Shown: positions 52,181 to 62,400 of the stretch, in pieces | How the letters are laid out: each line of letters opens with the position of its first letter | How positions within the stretch are numbered: position 1 is the stretch's first letter | NCBI RefSeq assembly: GCF_008923725.1 | Contig: NZ_WBPF01000005.1 | Span: 852,293 to 916,292 of the forward strand | DNA length: 64,000 nucleotides | Source: Bacillus sp. CH140a_4T | GTDB taxonomy: Bacteria > Bacillota > Bacilli > Bacillales > Bacillaceae_G | Direction: 5' to 3' | Made by a program: the position numbers and the translations under genes | Notes under the pieces: generated by a model | Database searches by the model: none | The model's input: the letters and a program-made list of their open reading frames with translations, nothing else | What the model was told of the DNA's origin: nothing

Positions 52181-55120
52181 CTACTTATCCGTTAAATGCA
52201 CATACCCTGGACGTGCCCACTTACGATTTACCTCAATACCAGCTTGAGGATGACGTTTTTTATTACGTGGGTTCGTTTTTGGCATCGGATTTTCGCCATC
52301 AACTTCTAGCACTTCCATACGCACTTTCGTCTGTTTATAAGCAGGTGTATTTGTACGCGTATCAACCGCAGGACCTGTTAAGAAATTAATCGCTGTTTCA
52401 TTATCTGTAGAGTTCATCGGTAAATATAACTCATTCGCTTTTACACGGTCTGTTACAAGTGCACGTAATTTTAACGCTCCAAAAGGAGAGATAAGACGAA
52501 CTAATGAACCAGTTTTCACTCCACGTTCTTTTGCAAGTGCTGGAGAAACCTCAACAAACACACCAGGTACTTTCGTTTGAATACCTGTTGATTTATTTGT
52601 CATATTCCCTTCATGGAAATGCTCAAGCATACGACCGTTATTAATGTGAAGATCGAACTCCGCTGGGAATTCAGCTGGACGTACCCAGTCAGCAATCGCA
52701 AAACGAGCTTTTTTATCTGGGAAGTTAAATCCATCTTGGAAAAGTAGTGGTGTATTCGTTCCATCAAAGCTTCCCCAATGGAAACTATTCCACCCCTCCA
52801 GTACTTCATAGTTTGCTTGTGAAAATAGTGGTGATAAACTTGCCATTTCAGCAAAAATTTCACTAGGATGGCTATAATTCCAGTTTGCACCTAATTTATT
52901 CGCAATCTCCTGCACAATCCACCAGTCTGGCTTCGCATCTCCAAGCGTAGGAAGAACTTGATACAATCTTTGTACACGGCGCTCTGTATTTGTGAACGTA
53001 CCTTCTTTCTCAAGAGACGGTGCTGCTGGTAATACAACATCTGCATATTGAGCAGTTTTAGAAAGGAAAACATCTTGCACAACGAAGAAATCAAGGCTTG
53101 ATAACACTTCGTGTACGTGGTTCGCGTTAGAGTCTACAAGAGCCATATCCTCTCCGACAAGATACATAGCTTTCATTTTCCCTTCGTCAATTGCGTGCAG
53201 CATTTCAATATTATTAAGACCCGGTTCACTATTAATTTTCACTCCGTAAGCCATTTCAAATTTCGCACGTTCCATATCATTAGTAACGTGTTGATATCCA
53301 GGAAGCCATCCTGGTAAAGTACCCATATCACAAGCACCTTGTACGTTATTATGACCTCGAAGCGGATATGCACCAGCACCTGGACGACGATAATTACCAG
53401 TTGCAAGAAGTAAGTTTGAAATCGCAGCGGAAGTATCAGATCCACCTGTATTTTGCGTTACTCCCATACCCCAAAGGATACATGTACCATCTGCATCACG
53501 AATCATTTCAGCCATTTGAATAAGTGTTTCTTTTGAAATACCAGTCATTCCCTCTGCATATTCAAGTGTATATTCTGTAAGACTTTCTTTGAAATCTTCA
53601 AAGAAGTTTACATTCTCATCAATAAATCGTTGATCGTGCCAGCCTTGATCAATCATATATTTCGTAACAGCCATTAACCATACTTGATCTGTTCCTTGTT
53701 TTGGACTAACAAAGACGTCTGAACGCTCTGCCATTTCTGTTTTACGAAGATCAGCCACAATTAATTTTTGTCCGTGTAATTTATGTGCACGTTTAATTCG
53801 TGTAGCTAAAACAGGATGACCTTCTGTCGGATTACAACCTACAATAATAACAAGACCAGATTGTGCGATATCTTTAATCGTTCCAGCATCTCCGCCCATA
53901 CCAATTGTTCGGAATAATCCGTCTGTCGCTGGTGATTGACAATAACGTGAGCAGTTATCAATATTATTCGTTTCAAATACTTGTCGGGCTAATTTTTGAA
54001 TCACGTAATTGTCTTCATTCGTAATTTTAGATGAAGAAATAAAACCGATAGCATCTTTACCGTACTCTTCTTTAATCGATCCTAATTTACTTGCAATTAC
54101 ATTCAATGCTTCTTCCCATGTAGATTCAACAAACGCTCCATTTTTACGAATTAAAGGTTTCGTAATTCTTTCTTTAGAATTTACGAAATCCCAACCGAAT
54201 TTTCCTTTTACACAAGTAGAAATTGCGTTAACTGGCGCATCAGAAGAAGGCTGTACTTTAAGGATTTTACGCCCTTTCGTCCACACTTCAAATGAACAAC
54301 CTACACCACAAAATGTACATACTGTTTTCGTTTTCTTCGTACGAGTATCACGCATGGCCGCTTCCACTTCTGATACCGCAAAAATACCGCTATATCCAGG
54401 CTCAACCTCTTTAATTAAATCTACCATTGGTTCAAGAATATCTGGTTTTAATCCCGTCATAAATCCAGCTTCACCGAGCATCGTTTTCTCCATTAAAGCG
54501 TTACAAGGACAAATGGTTACACATTGACCACAACTTACGCATGAAGAATCATTAATATTTACTCCTTCATCCCAAATAACTCGTGGACGTTCCGCTTCCC
54601 AGTCTATTGATAACGTTTCATTTACTTGTAAGTTTTGACACACCTCAACGCATTGACCACATGCAATACATTGATTCGGGTCATAACGATAAAATGGATG
54701 CGTCATATCCACTTCACTTACATCTACTTTCGGTTCATACGGATATTTTTGATGTTCGATTTCCATTAATTCTGCTGTATTATGCAGTTTACAGTTCCCA
54801 TTGTTGTTGTCACATACAGTACAGTATAGTAAATGATTTTCTAGTAACCGATCCATCGCCTCTGTTTGCGCTTCTTTTGCACGAGCAGAATTACGTTCAA
54901 TGTTCATACCTTCTGTCACTACTGCCGAACAAGAACGTATTAACTTTCCGTCAACTTCTACAATACAAGTGTCACATGTTTGAATAGGATCTACTTCTGG
55001 CACGTAACAAATTTGCGGATGTTCAATCCCGTTCTCATTAATAACACCCAATATCGTTGAACCCGGCTCCGCTGTATACTTTTTTCCGTCAATTGTAATA
55101 TGAACCATGTTGTCATTCAT
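52181..55120 (-). CDS. Molybdopterin formate dehydrogenase, alpha subunit, with ferredoxin-like N-terminus
   Basis: 979 residues. Domains in order: [2Fe-2S] ferredoxin fold (C38, C49, C52, C64), NuoG-type His/Cys [4Fe-4S] (H96, C100, C103, C110), two [4Fe-4S] ferredoxin clusters (C151-C161 and C194-C204), then the molybdopterin oxidoreductase with its own cluster (C268, C271, C275, C303). The active-site ligand is Cys394 (no selenocysteine), in S-R-Y-C-Q-S-P-A, where the next residue, normally His, is Gln. It oxidises formate to CO2, cytosolic. Start at the ATG at 55120, AGGGGG upstream. Similar to B. subtilis YrhE. Confidence 0.93.
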   Translation of the reverse strand: MNDNMVHITIDGKKYTAEPGSTILGVINENGIEHPQICYVPEVDPIQTCDTCIVEVDGKLIRSCSAVVTEGMNIERNSARAKEAQTEAMDRLLENHLLYCTVCDNNNGNCKLHNTAELMEIEHQKYPYEPKVDVSEVDMTHPFYRYDPNQCIACGQCVEVCQNLQVNETLSIDWEAERPRVIWDEGVNINDSSCVSCGQCVTICPCNALMEKTMLGEAGFMTGLKPDILEPMVDLIKEVEPGYSGIFAVSEVEAAMRDTRTKKTKTVCTFCGVGCSFEVWTKGRKILKVQPSSDAPVNAISTCVKGKFGWDFVNSKERITKPLIRKNGAFVESTWEEALNVIASKLGSIKEEYGKDAIGFISSSKITNEDNYVIQKLARQVFETNNIDNCSRYCQSPATDGLFRTIGMGGDAGTIKDIAQSGLVIIVGCNPTEGHPVLATRIKRAHKLHGQKLIVADLRKTEMAERSDVFVSPKQGTDQVWLMAVTKYMIDQGWHDQRFIDENVNFFEDFKESLTEYTLEYAEGMTGISKETLIQMAEMIRDADGTCILWGMGVTQNTGGSDTSAAISNLLLATGNYRRPGAGAYPLRGHNNVQGACDMGTLPGWLPGYQHVTNDMERAKFEMAYGVKINSEPGLNNIEMLHAIDEGKMKAMYLVGEDMALVDSNANHVHEVLSSLDFFVVQDVFLSKTAQYADVVLPAAPSLEKEGTFTNTERRVQRLYQVLPTLGDAKPDWWIVQEIANKLGANWNYSHPSEIFAEMASLSPLFSQANYEVLEGWNSFHWGSFDGTNTPLLFQDGFNFPDKKARFAIADWVRPAEFPAEFDLHINNGRMLEHFHEGNMTNKSTGIQTKVPGVFVEVSPALAKERGVKTGSLVRLISPFGALKLRALVTDRVKANELYLPMNSTDNETAINFLTGPAVDTRTNTPAYKQTKVRMEVLEVDGENPMPKTNPRNKKRHPQAGIEVNRKWARPGYVHLTDK

Positions 55121-55144
55121 GGTCTTTCCCCCTTTTTGAGAATA

Positions 55145-55228
55145 AAAAAACTCCACCACGAAAATATACGCACCACATTCCGGCACGTTATTATCATGGT
55201 GGAGTAGTTCATTAGCACATCTTGCTAA
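55145..55228 (-). promoter_or_regulatory. Leader attenuator of the formate dehydrogenase operon
   Basis: On the minus strand the hairpin TTAGCA-AGATG-TGCTAA (55212-55228), 6 nt, then the terminator ACTCCACCA / TGGTGGAGT with a 38-nt loop and T-run (55143-55205). It lies in the 180-nt leader between the promoter and the start codon, so read-through must be controlled. AAGATGTGC is shared with the FNT leader. Confidence 0.65.
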
Positions 55229-55305
55229 AATACCAATCCATTTATTCATATATATAGCGATAAATTCGTAACAGTTCATATCACGATTCCATCTTTAACA
55301 CTATA

Positions 55306-55334
55306 ATTATATCGTTAAACTTAAAAATATACAA
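55306..55334 (-). promoter_or_regulatory. Sigma-A-type promoter of the formate dehydrogenase operon
   Basis: On the minus strand TTGTAT (55329-55334), 17-nt spacer, TATAAT (55306-55311). Predicted transcription start near 55299. Confidence 0.6.
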
Positions 55335-55351
55335 TATAAAATTTAAACTAC

Positions 55352-55381
55352 GCATATGTCCGCATGGAACTATCCATAATA
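55352..55381 (+). promoter_or_regulatory. Sigma-G promoter of the ger operon
   Basis: GCATA (55352-55356), 18-nt spacer, CATAATA (55375-55381); fits GHATR-N17/18-CATNNTA fully. It is 35 bp before the first start codon. The divergent fdh promoter begins 17 bp away. Confidence 0.75.
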
Positions 55382-55416
55382 ACCCATATAAAACATAACA
55401 AGGAGTAAGCGAACAA

Positions 55417-56955
55417 ATGGGGTCTTTTAATAAATGGATACGTGGTGAAAAATCTTTTTCTGCACAAGAGCAAGCTGATCACATATTAAATAAAGCTATC
55501 TCTTCTTCTCTTTCCCTTAATTTAAAACACTTGTCCAAACTGTTTAGCGGTATTCCAGAATTAATTACACGCACTTTTCCGTTAAAAAACGGAAACGAAG
55601 CCGCTCTTATATATATGGAAGGACTTGTAGATAAAACTGTTATTAACATTGATATTCTTCGCCCCCTCCTATTTAAAGAGTGGAATGAGGACGATTTTTG
55701 GGAATCTTCCGTTACAATCGGAAATGTAAAAAAAGTTCAGCAGTGGTTAGACATTGAACAGTCCCTTTTACATGGTAAAAGCATTTTATTCATAAATGGA
55801 CAACTTACAGCGTTAGAACTAGATACGCAATCGGCACCAAAAAGAAGTATTGAAGAACCTACAACAGAAACTGCCATAAAAAGCTCCCACGAAGGATTTA
55901 ATGAAGTAGCGAGCGACAGTCTTGCACTTATTCGTCGATATATTCCAAATCGCGAATTGAAAGTGAAGGAATTCACTGTTGGTGAACGAGCTACTTCAAA
56001 GGTTTTTTTGCTGTACTTAGCAGACGTTGCAAACGAAGACGTTGTACAAGAAATGGCATGCCGTATCGAATCAATCAAAGTGGATGCCATTATTACTACC
56101 GGAGAATTAGAAGGGTTTGTTGAAGATAATTCCTATACTCTCTTTCCGCAATTATCAATAACCGAACGCCCTGATACAACGGCCCATCACATTTTGGATG
56201 GACGAATTGCTGTTGTTGTAGACCGCTCACCCGGCGTATTAATTGGACCTATGACCTTTTCATCTTTTTTTCAGACGATAGATGATTACAGCTTCCGGCC
56301 AATGATTCCATCTTTCATACGACTACTTCGTTTTACCGGACTATTTATTGCAATATTTGCTCCAGCTCTTTATATTGCTATGATTTCCTTTCATTATGAA
56401 GTGATTCCACTTAAATTATTGTTAACAATTGGAGAATCTCGAGCTAAAATTCCTTTCCCCCCTATATTAGAAGCACTTTTGATGGAACTAGTACTTGAAA
56501 TGCTCCGCGAAGCTGCGGTTCGGCTTCCTGGTCCCGTTGGACAAACGATTGGAGTCGTAGGAGGGATTGTCATTGGACAAGCTGCTGTCCAAGCAGGAAT
56601 AGTAAGTAATGTTATGGTTATCGTCGTATCTATTACTGCAGTCGCTTCTTTTATCATCCCTAACATGGAAATGTCAGCAGGAATTCGGCTTCTTCGCTTT
56701 CCAATGATGATAACCGCTTCTTTGTTTGGGGTCATTGGAATTATGGTCGGGATGGCAGTTATCATCATCCATATTCTTTCTATGGAATCACTTGGTGTTC
56801 CTTATGGTAGTCCTTTTTCTCCGTCATTTGCTGCGGATTTAAAAGACATTCTTGTACGTTTACCATGGAGAATAATGAAGAAACGACCACTATCCCTTAA
56901 CTTAAAACAAGACAATCGACAACCTGATATAGAAGAAACGGAGGAAGATAAGTGA
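55417..56955 (+). CDS. Spore germinant receptor subunit A (GerA family)
   Basis: 512 residues. A cytosolic N-terminal region (about 1-280) is followed by five or six membrane helices (about 300-470), in the GerA/GerXA pattern P-S-F-I-R-L-L-R-F-T-G near 300, F-P-P-I-L-E-A-L-L-M-E near 350 and R-L-P-G-P-V-G-Q-T-I-G-V-V-G-G near 375. It sits in the spore inner membrane and, with B and C, senses germinants. Which of the several B. cereus receptors this is cannot be told. ATG with AAGGAG 11 nt upstream; sigma-G promoter. Confidence 0.95.
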   Translation: MGSFNKWIRGEKSFSAQEQADHILNKAISSSLSLNLKHLSKLFSGIPELITRTFPLKNGNEAALIYMEGLVDKTVINIDILRPLLFKEWNEDDFWESSVTIGNVKKVQQWLDIEQSLLHGKSILFINGQLTALELDTQSAPKRSIEEPTTETAIKSSHEGFNEVASDSLALIRRYIPNRELKVKEFTVGERATSKVFLLYLADVANEDVVQEMACRIESIKVDAIITTGELEGFVEDNSYTLFPQLSITERPDTTAHHILDGRIAVVVDRSPGVLIGPMTFSSFFQTIDDYSFRPMIPSFIRLLRFTGLFIAIFAPALYIAMISFHYEVIPLKLLLTIGESRAKIPFPPILEALLMELVLEMLREAAVRLPGPVGQTIGVVGGIVIGQAAVQAGIVSNVMVIVVSITAVASFIIPNMEMSAGIRLLRFPMMITASLFGVIGIMVGMAVIIIHILSMESLGVPYGSPFSPSFAADLKDILVRLPWRIMKKRPLSLNLKQDNRQPDIEETEEDK

Positions 56956-58049
56956 CAAAGCGTGCAAGGAGGGAGATTAGTTTATTTCAATACATTTTAA
57001 CGATTAGTGGTGTTCAAGTAGGTTTCGGTGTACTTACACTGCCACGTGAAGTGGCACAAGGTGCCAATACAGATGGATGGATGTCTATTATTATAGGATG
57101 CGCTATCACTACTTTAGTCAGTTTATGTATTGTAAAAATTATGGAAAATCATCCTGGATATACTTTACTTGATGTTCTCACTCGTTATCTTGGGAAGTGG
57201 CTAGGAAGAGTAGGAATGATTTTTTGGATTTTATATGCTGTTCTTGCAGCTGTTTCCTTAATTTTTTCCCTCTTATACGTTATTCACATTTGGATTTTAC
57301 CTAGATCTCCCATGTTTTTAATCATGATGTTACTATCTATTCCAATGGTTATGCTCGCATGTAAAGGTGTTCTTATTATTAGCCGCTACGCTGTTTTTAC
57401 TGTCTTATTTACACTTTGGATGCCATTACTATTATTTATCCCACTTAAAGATGGGCATTGGGTTTATCTTCTTCCTCTCCTTAAAGAAGGATGGCTACCC
57501 GTTTTCAATACAGTAAAATCAACTATTATTGCCTTTCTCGGATTTGAGTTTGCATTCGTCCTTTATCCTTATCTCAGTAATAAATCATCTGCAAAAAAAG
57601 GAATTGTTCTTGCGAATTTGATTACGCTATTTGTTTATCTTCAAGTTACATTCGTTTCATTCGTTTATTTTAGCCCAGATGGTATAACGAAGTTTTTATG
57701 GCCTACCCTTTCTCTCGTTACACCATTTCACTTTTCATTTCTGGAACGGTTTGAAATTATCTTTTTGTCATTTTATCTCTTCATTATTTTTGATTCTTGC
57801 GTTCCTTATATTTTCACTGCTTCAGATGGAATCAATCAATTACTCAACAAAAAAGAGAGTTCCTTACCTATCTGGTTTTTATTATTCGGGTGTATTTTCG
57901 TTCTATTCTTTTATATCCCTTCCTCTTATGAAATAAGTGCGTTGCGGGAATTTTGGGGAACTGCAAGTTATTTTATCGTTTTTCTATTCCCAGTCGTATT
58001 TCTCTTATATATAACACTTTATCAGCATTGGAAAAGGAGAAAGATTTAA
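56952..58049 (+). CDS. Spore germinant receptor subunit B (GerB family)
   Basis: 365 residues with ten helices, an amino acid-polyamine-organocation type fold. It opens with S-G-V-Q-V-G-F-G-V-L-T-L-P-R, the GerB ligand-binding-site region. It starts at GTG 56952, overlapping the gerA-type stop by 4 nt. It binds the nutrient germinant with its receptor partners. Confidence 0.95.
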   Translation: MTKRARREISLFQYILTISGVQVGFGVLTLPREVAQGANTDGWMSIIIGCAITTLVSLCIVKIMENHPGYTLLDVLTRYLGKWLGRVGMIFWILYAVLAAVSLIFSLLYVIHIWILPRSPMFLIMMLLSIPMVMLACKGVLIISRYAVFTVLFTLWMPLLLFIPLKDGHWVYLLPLLKEGWLPVFNTVKSTIIAFLGFEFAFVLYPYLSNKSSAKKGIVLANLITLFVYLQVTFVSFVYFSPDGITKFLWPTLSLVTPFHFSFLERFEIIFLSFYLFIIFDSCVPYIFTASDGINQLLNKKESSLPIWFLLFGCIFVLFFYIPSSYEISALREFWGTASYFIVFLFPVVFLLYITLYQHWKRRKI

Positions 58050-59186
58050 ATGAGACGCTTTATTCATTTTATTATACTCTGTTTTCTCATATTTTTTTTG
58101 ACAGGCTGCGAAGATCGGTTGGATTTAGAAAAACAATCGATTTCATTAATTTACGGTTTTGATGTAAAAACAAAAGGAAAATTAATTGTGTATTACGTAA
58201 ATCCTATTTTTAATGAAGATGTAGAGAAAAAATACGCAACTCATGAAGCGAAAGTACATACCCCCCGCGAAGCAAAAGCAACGTTTAATAGTTCAAGTAG
58301 CGGTTTAGTATCTACAGAAAAGTTACAACTCATTTTATTTAGCACGAAATTCTTAAAACAAGAAGGAGCTATGCCTTACCTTGATGTTTGGTATCGTGAC
58401 CCTAAAAACACTGGAAATATGCGTATCGTTGCAGTTGACGGTCCAATTTCTTCTGTTATTTATAATACCTTTAAAGATCAGCCTGCTCTTCCTGAATATT
58501 TAACAGATTTAATTAATACAAACAAGTTATACAATCGGACGGTTTTCACACCATTTCATGAATTTCACAGGCAAACATTTAATAAAGGTATAACACCCGC
58601 TATTTCAGAAATAAAAAAAAGGAAAAAAGATGTTATTGTTACCGGTTCTGCACTATTAACTTCTCGCGGAATCTATAAAATGTCTTTAAATCGCTATGAA
58701 AGTGCCCTGCTTCTTATATTCCAAAGAAAAGCTAATATACCCGTTTCACTTACACTGAAAATCCCCTCTAATTCAGTTGAAAGTAATAGTCATCGAAAAG
58801 ATACAGAAGGTGACGATTTCGTAACAATAAATGTTCTTAGCATGAATCGTGACATTCACACAGGCTATAGCGATAACCACTTCAAATTTAATATTGCAAT
58901 AGATTTTAAAGTTTCCGTATCTGAACTTACATTCAGCATGGATATAGATAGAGATAGGAAGAGATTAACTTCACTTATTACAAAACAACTAAACAAAGAT
59001 TTAAATGATTTAGTCCACAAAATTCAAAAACAACAACTCGATCCATTCGGATTTGGTGATTATGCAAGAGCGTTTCAATATAAAGAATGGAAAACTGTCG
59101 AAGATGATTGGCCAAGTGCCTTTTCAAAAGCCAATGTGAAAGTAACTCCTACTATTAAAATTTTAGAAAACGGGATTATTAAATAG
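58050..59186 (+). CDS. Spore germinant receptor lipoprotein subunit C (GerC family)
   Basis: 378 residues. It has a type II signal peptide with lipobox L-T-G-C20, so it is lipid-anchored on the outer face of the spore inner membrane. The rest follows the Ger(x)C pattern, with V-K-T-K-G-K-L-I-V-Y-Y near 40 and Q-L-N-K-D-L-N-D-L near 313. It starts directly after the gerB-type stop with AAAGGAG upstream. A terminator follows. Confidence 0.94.
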   Translation: MRRFIHFIILCFLIFFLTGCEDRLDLEKQSISLIYGFDVKTKGKLIVYYVNPIFNEDVEKKYATHEAKVHTPREAKATFNSSSSGLVSTEKLQLILFSTKFLKQEGAMPYLDVWYRDPKNTGNMRIVAVDGPISSVIYNTFKDQPALPEYLTDLINTNKLYNRTVFTPFHEFHRQTFNKGITPAISEIKKRKKDVIVTGSALLTSRGIYKMSLNRYESALLLIFQRKANIPVSLTLKIPSNSVESNSHRKDTEGDDFVTINVLSMNRDIHTGYSDNHFKFNIAIDFKVSVSELTFSMDIDRDRKRLTSLITKQLNKDLNDLVHKIQKQQLDPFGFGDYARAFQYKEWKTVEDDWPSAFSKANVKVTPTIKILENGIIK

Positions 59187-59189
59187 CAA

Positions 59190-59247
59190 AAAACACGCTA
59201 CTTACCCTTATACGTTTAAAGAGTAAGTAGCGTGTTATCATTTTTAT
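59190..59247. terminator. Bidirectional terminator
   Basis: AACACGCTACTTAC / GTAAGTAGCGTGTT stem with T-runs on both strands, between the ger operon and the tubulin-like operon. Confidence 0.9.
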
Positions 59248-59266
59248 TTTTAAGCTTCTTATACAG

Positions 59267-59401
59267 TTACACTTCTGTTTCTGGCTCTTCGTTTTCCGCT
59301 TGTTCCAATCTTTGCTGCTCCGCAAGTTCAGCTGAAATCATTCCATAATAAATTTCTGGATACAATCCAAATATTTGATATACACTTCCTAAAAACGGCA
59401 T
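59267..59401 (-). CDS. 44-residue hypothetical protein, last gene of the tubulin-like operon
   Basis: 44 residues. The N-terminal half is aromatic and hydrophobic (F-L-G-S-V-Y-Q-I-F-G-L-Y-P-E-I-Y-Y-G) and the C-terminal half is highly acidic (E-Q-A-E-N-E-E-P-E-T-E-V). RBS GAGGGATTCC lies before the ATG at 59401. It follows the tubulin-like stop by 57 nt and precedes the shared terminator, so it belongs to that unit. No family recognised. Its size and acidic tail suggest a peptide that binds the large protein or a membrane; inference. Confidence 0.55.
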   Translation of the reverse strand: MPFLGSVYQIFGLYPEIYYGMISAELAEQQRLEQAENEEPETEV

Positions 59402-59458
59402 CGGAATCCCTCTTTTCTAAAGTTGTATTGCCACTTTTAAGGATTCCCTTTTCATTCA

Positions 59459-62400
59459 TTAAACATTCGTTTTTGGTGCTTCCTCTTCATCATGAACGCT
59501 TAATAAATTTTGCCACTTTTTATAAGGAGCACTATTTGGATCTACATAACCTTTCGCATACGAACGATCCCACAATTGTTTAATAAACATTTCTTTTTCT
59601 TTCTTTGCAACCATATCGGCACCTGTACCGTAATAGTTTTGGAAATATAACTCAATTTCATCAAGGAATAATCTTAATAACTCATCAGAAGTTTCTTCTA
59701 ACGTTGGGTCATATTTCGCCTCACGGTCATACATTAAAATCATATCTAAAATATTATGGACATGCTCTTTACGAAGCCATCTAATATCTTGAGCGCCTAA
59801 TACAAACGGATGTGTATATAAATGTCCACCTTGTATCATCGCCTTTTCTTGTTCTTCTTCAAATCTGGACAAGATGTTTTCATAAATAAATGGGTTATGA
59901 AGCAATGCTCTGTGTAATTTATAACTTTCGCTTGAAATATTTTTCCCCATCGACTGAATTAAGAAGCTACGTCCAACGCCGTTATATTGATACACGAACT
60001 GCCCATCAACAGCAACTAAACTAATCCAGCGATACATATACGCGTATAATAGAGCGCGATTACATTTATCGTAATCTAACTTCGTTTGCGTTGCATTTAA
60101 GTCTGGCATGAATGCTGGTAAGTGCCAATACTTATCTAAATGCGGCGTTAAACTAGATTTTTTACTATTCAACTTGTTCACACGGCGATAGTATGACTGA
60201 AAATAATCACCTTTATCATTCATAAATCCATTTGCAATATGTCCAGACGAAAGCTTAGGAAAGTCTTGCAACGATAAACCGTAATGCGCACGATAACAAA
60301 TGACCTCAAATGGTGAAAAAGCTTCATGTACTGTATCTTTTTCTTTAAACATTTCTTGAATTAATTCCTCTTGTAGTTCTTTCTTTAAAGATGGATGTAT
60401 ACCCCAATATTGTAATTCCCTATGATGGGAAACTTTCGGCACAAATGGACTAGCTAAATGGAACAAGTCTTCAATTTTTTCACGAACGTATTCATCACGA
60501 TCACGCTTCTTATAATCCGCTTCTTTTCGTAACGCCTCCACGATATTCAGCTCTAATTTATCGCGATAGCGTATTTGTAATTCATCGTAGCAATAACTTA
60601 GTATGTGCTCACGATAAAAGTCTTCTACCTTTTTCGATTGAATCTCTTCTGTTTTCGCATCGCGGCAATATTCCCCGTATAAACTCATATAAATTTCCGC
60701 GGATATATCTTTCGGCAATACACCTAAATTTAAATGTTGCTGCATATCTTGCCATATCTTTTCTTGCAACTTCTCTTCAGCTAATACGTATACATTCGTT
60801 GGGTTTGTTTTCCCTTCAAATTCCTTGCTTCGTTTTTGAATTTCAAACAATAAATTTTCACGTGTTTCGTGTAAATTATCAAAAAACCTTTCCCAATATT
60901 GAATCATTTTATTAACTGCTTGATATAGCGATTGATAAACGAGTTCTAATAGCATTTCTTTACGATACTCGTTTAATTTGTGTACGTACTGCGTTACAAT
61001 ATCTTCAAATTCTTTTTTAAACAAACGCCGCTGATTATTCATCATTTTTCCAAACCAGCCTTGTTGCTGGGCGATTTCTACTCGGCGAACAGCTGTTACC
61101 GTCCCATCAATATTACTTACATTAAATTTCTTATCGTAGTTTTGAATTAAATTACGCTTTTGTTCATTATTTTCATGTAAACGATTCATTTTCTCTACTA
61201 ACTGCTTTCGAATTTCATACAACATAAAACGAGCTGATACTGGATGAACAGGATCTGTTTTCTTTAAAAACCATGTATTTAGTTGATATGACTGGCCTTC
61301 AGAACCACTTGGTGAAAAACGGTCTGATTCAATCATGTCATATAAAAGTGTCGTTACATGTTCATGTACGCGGTTCGGAATCGCATACGCATATAAACGA
61401 ACCGCATGATCCACTCTTGCTACTTCGCCTTTCATTTGCTCCATCATTTTCAGCTTCGCAGCTGAAATTTTACACTCGTGCTGCAGACGGTTTAATTCCT
61501 CATCTTTTTGCACCGTTCGCTGTACATAGCTTTCTACAGCCTCTAAAAACAGTTTAGATTTCGCCACACCAACTTTACCGCCCTCTGCTCCTTCACGTGT
61601 TTCATTGTACATTTGTCTATAGAAAATATGAGCCTGCTCTGGACGAGTAGCAAGATGTTCTAAGTCTTCTAAATAACTTTTCCCGCGCTCTGGCTTTTCA
61701 CGTTGCATACCACGTTTTACATCTTGATCGTATCTCTGTTTTTTCTCTTGAAACAGTTGATCTAAATGAAGCCACGATTCATCTAAACCTTGCACAGCCC
61801 ATTTTAAAGCACAATATTTTAACACGTGCTCATACGGATAAATAATCTTTGCTGTTCCTGCCCCGCAATATCGTCCTTTCCCGCTCGATTCTGCTAATTG
61901 CTGAATTTGATTATCTTCCTGTGCAAAATGATTGGCAGACATCGGACTAAATAACTGTAAATAAATCGTATTTGCCATTTGCTCCATATAATCGGATAAA
62001 TTGTGCAGATGGTGTCCGTGTAGATTTTCGTAATCGTATAAGAAACAATAATTGTACGGTAGATGGTGTTGTTTAATCGTATGATTTGTTCTCCCGTCTT
62101 CATCTACTTGATCAGGTCGATATTCTAATTCAATCGTGACGCCACCGCGTTTGGATAATTCTCCAGTAGAGCCGAGTGTAATGGCATGTAATTCTTTTAG
62201 CGATGCATAGCCGTTTGCTTGCACCGTTTCAAACTCTTTTGCACTAACCGTTCTCGTCTTCACTAACACGTCCGGCATTAGAAACGCACCACGTATTAAA
62301 ATGTTGTGATGTTGCAGTTTTTTCCGAAGCATTTCACGTAAATATAATGCAATTTGTAGAAACATCCCTGAACCTGTTCCGCCCGCTAGTGATGTTACGA

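Noticed and set aside
52181-55120. Selenocysteine codon in formate dehydrogenase
   Set aside because: The active-site position is a Cys codon and no in-frame TGA is present.
55121-55279. N-terminal extension of the formate dehydrogenase
   Set aside because: Not annotated as coding, because it contains the leader terminator and has a poor RBS; kept only as a finding.
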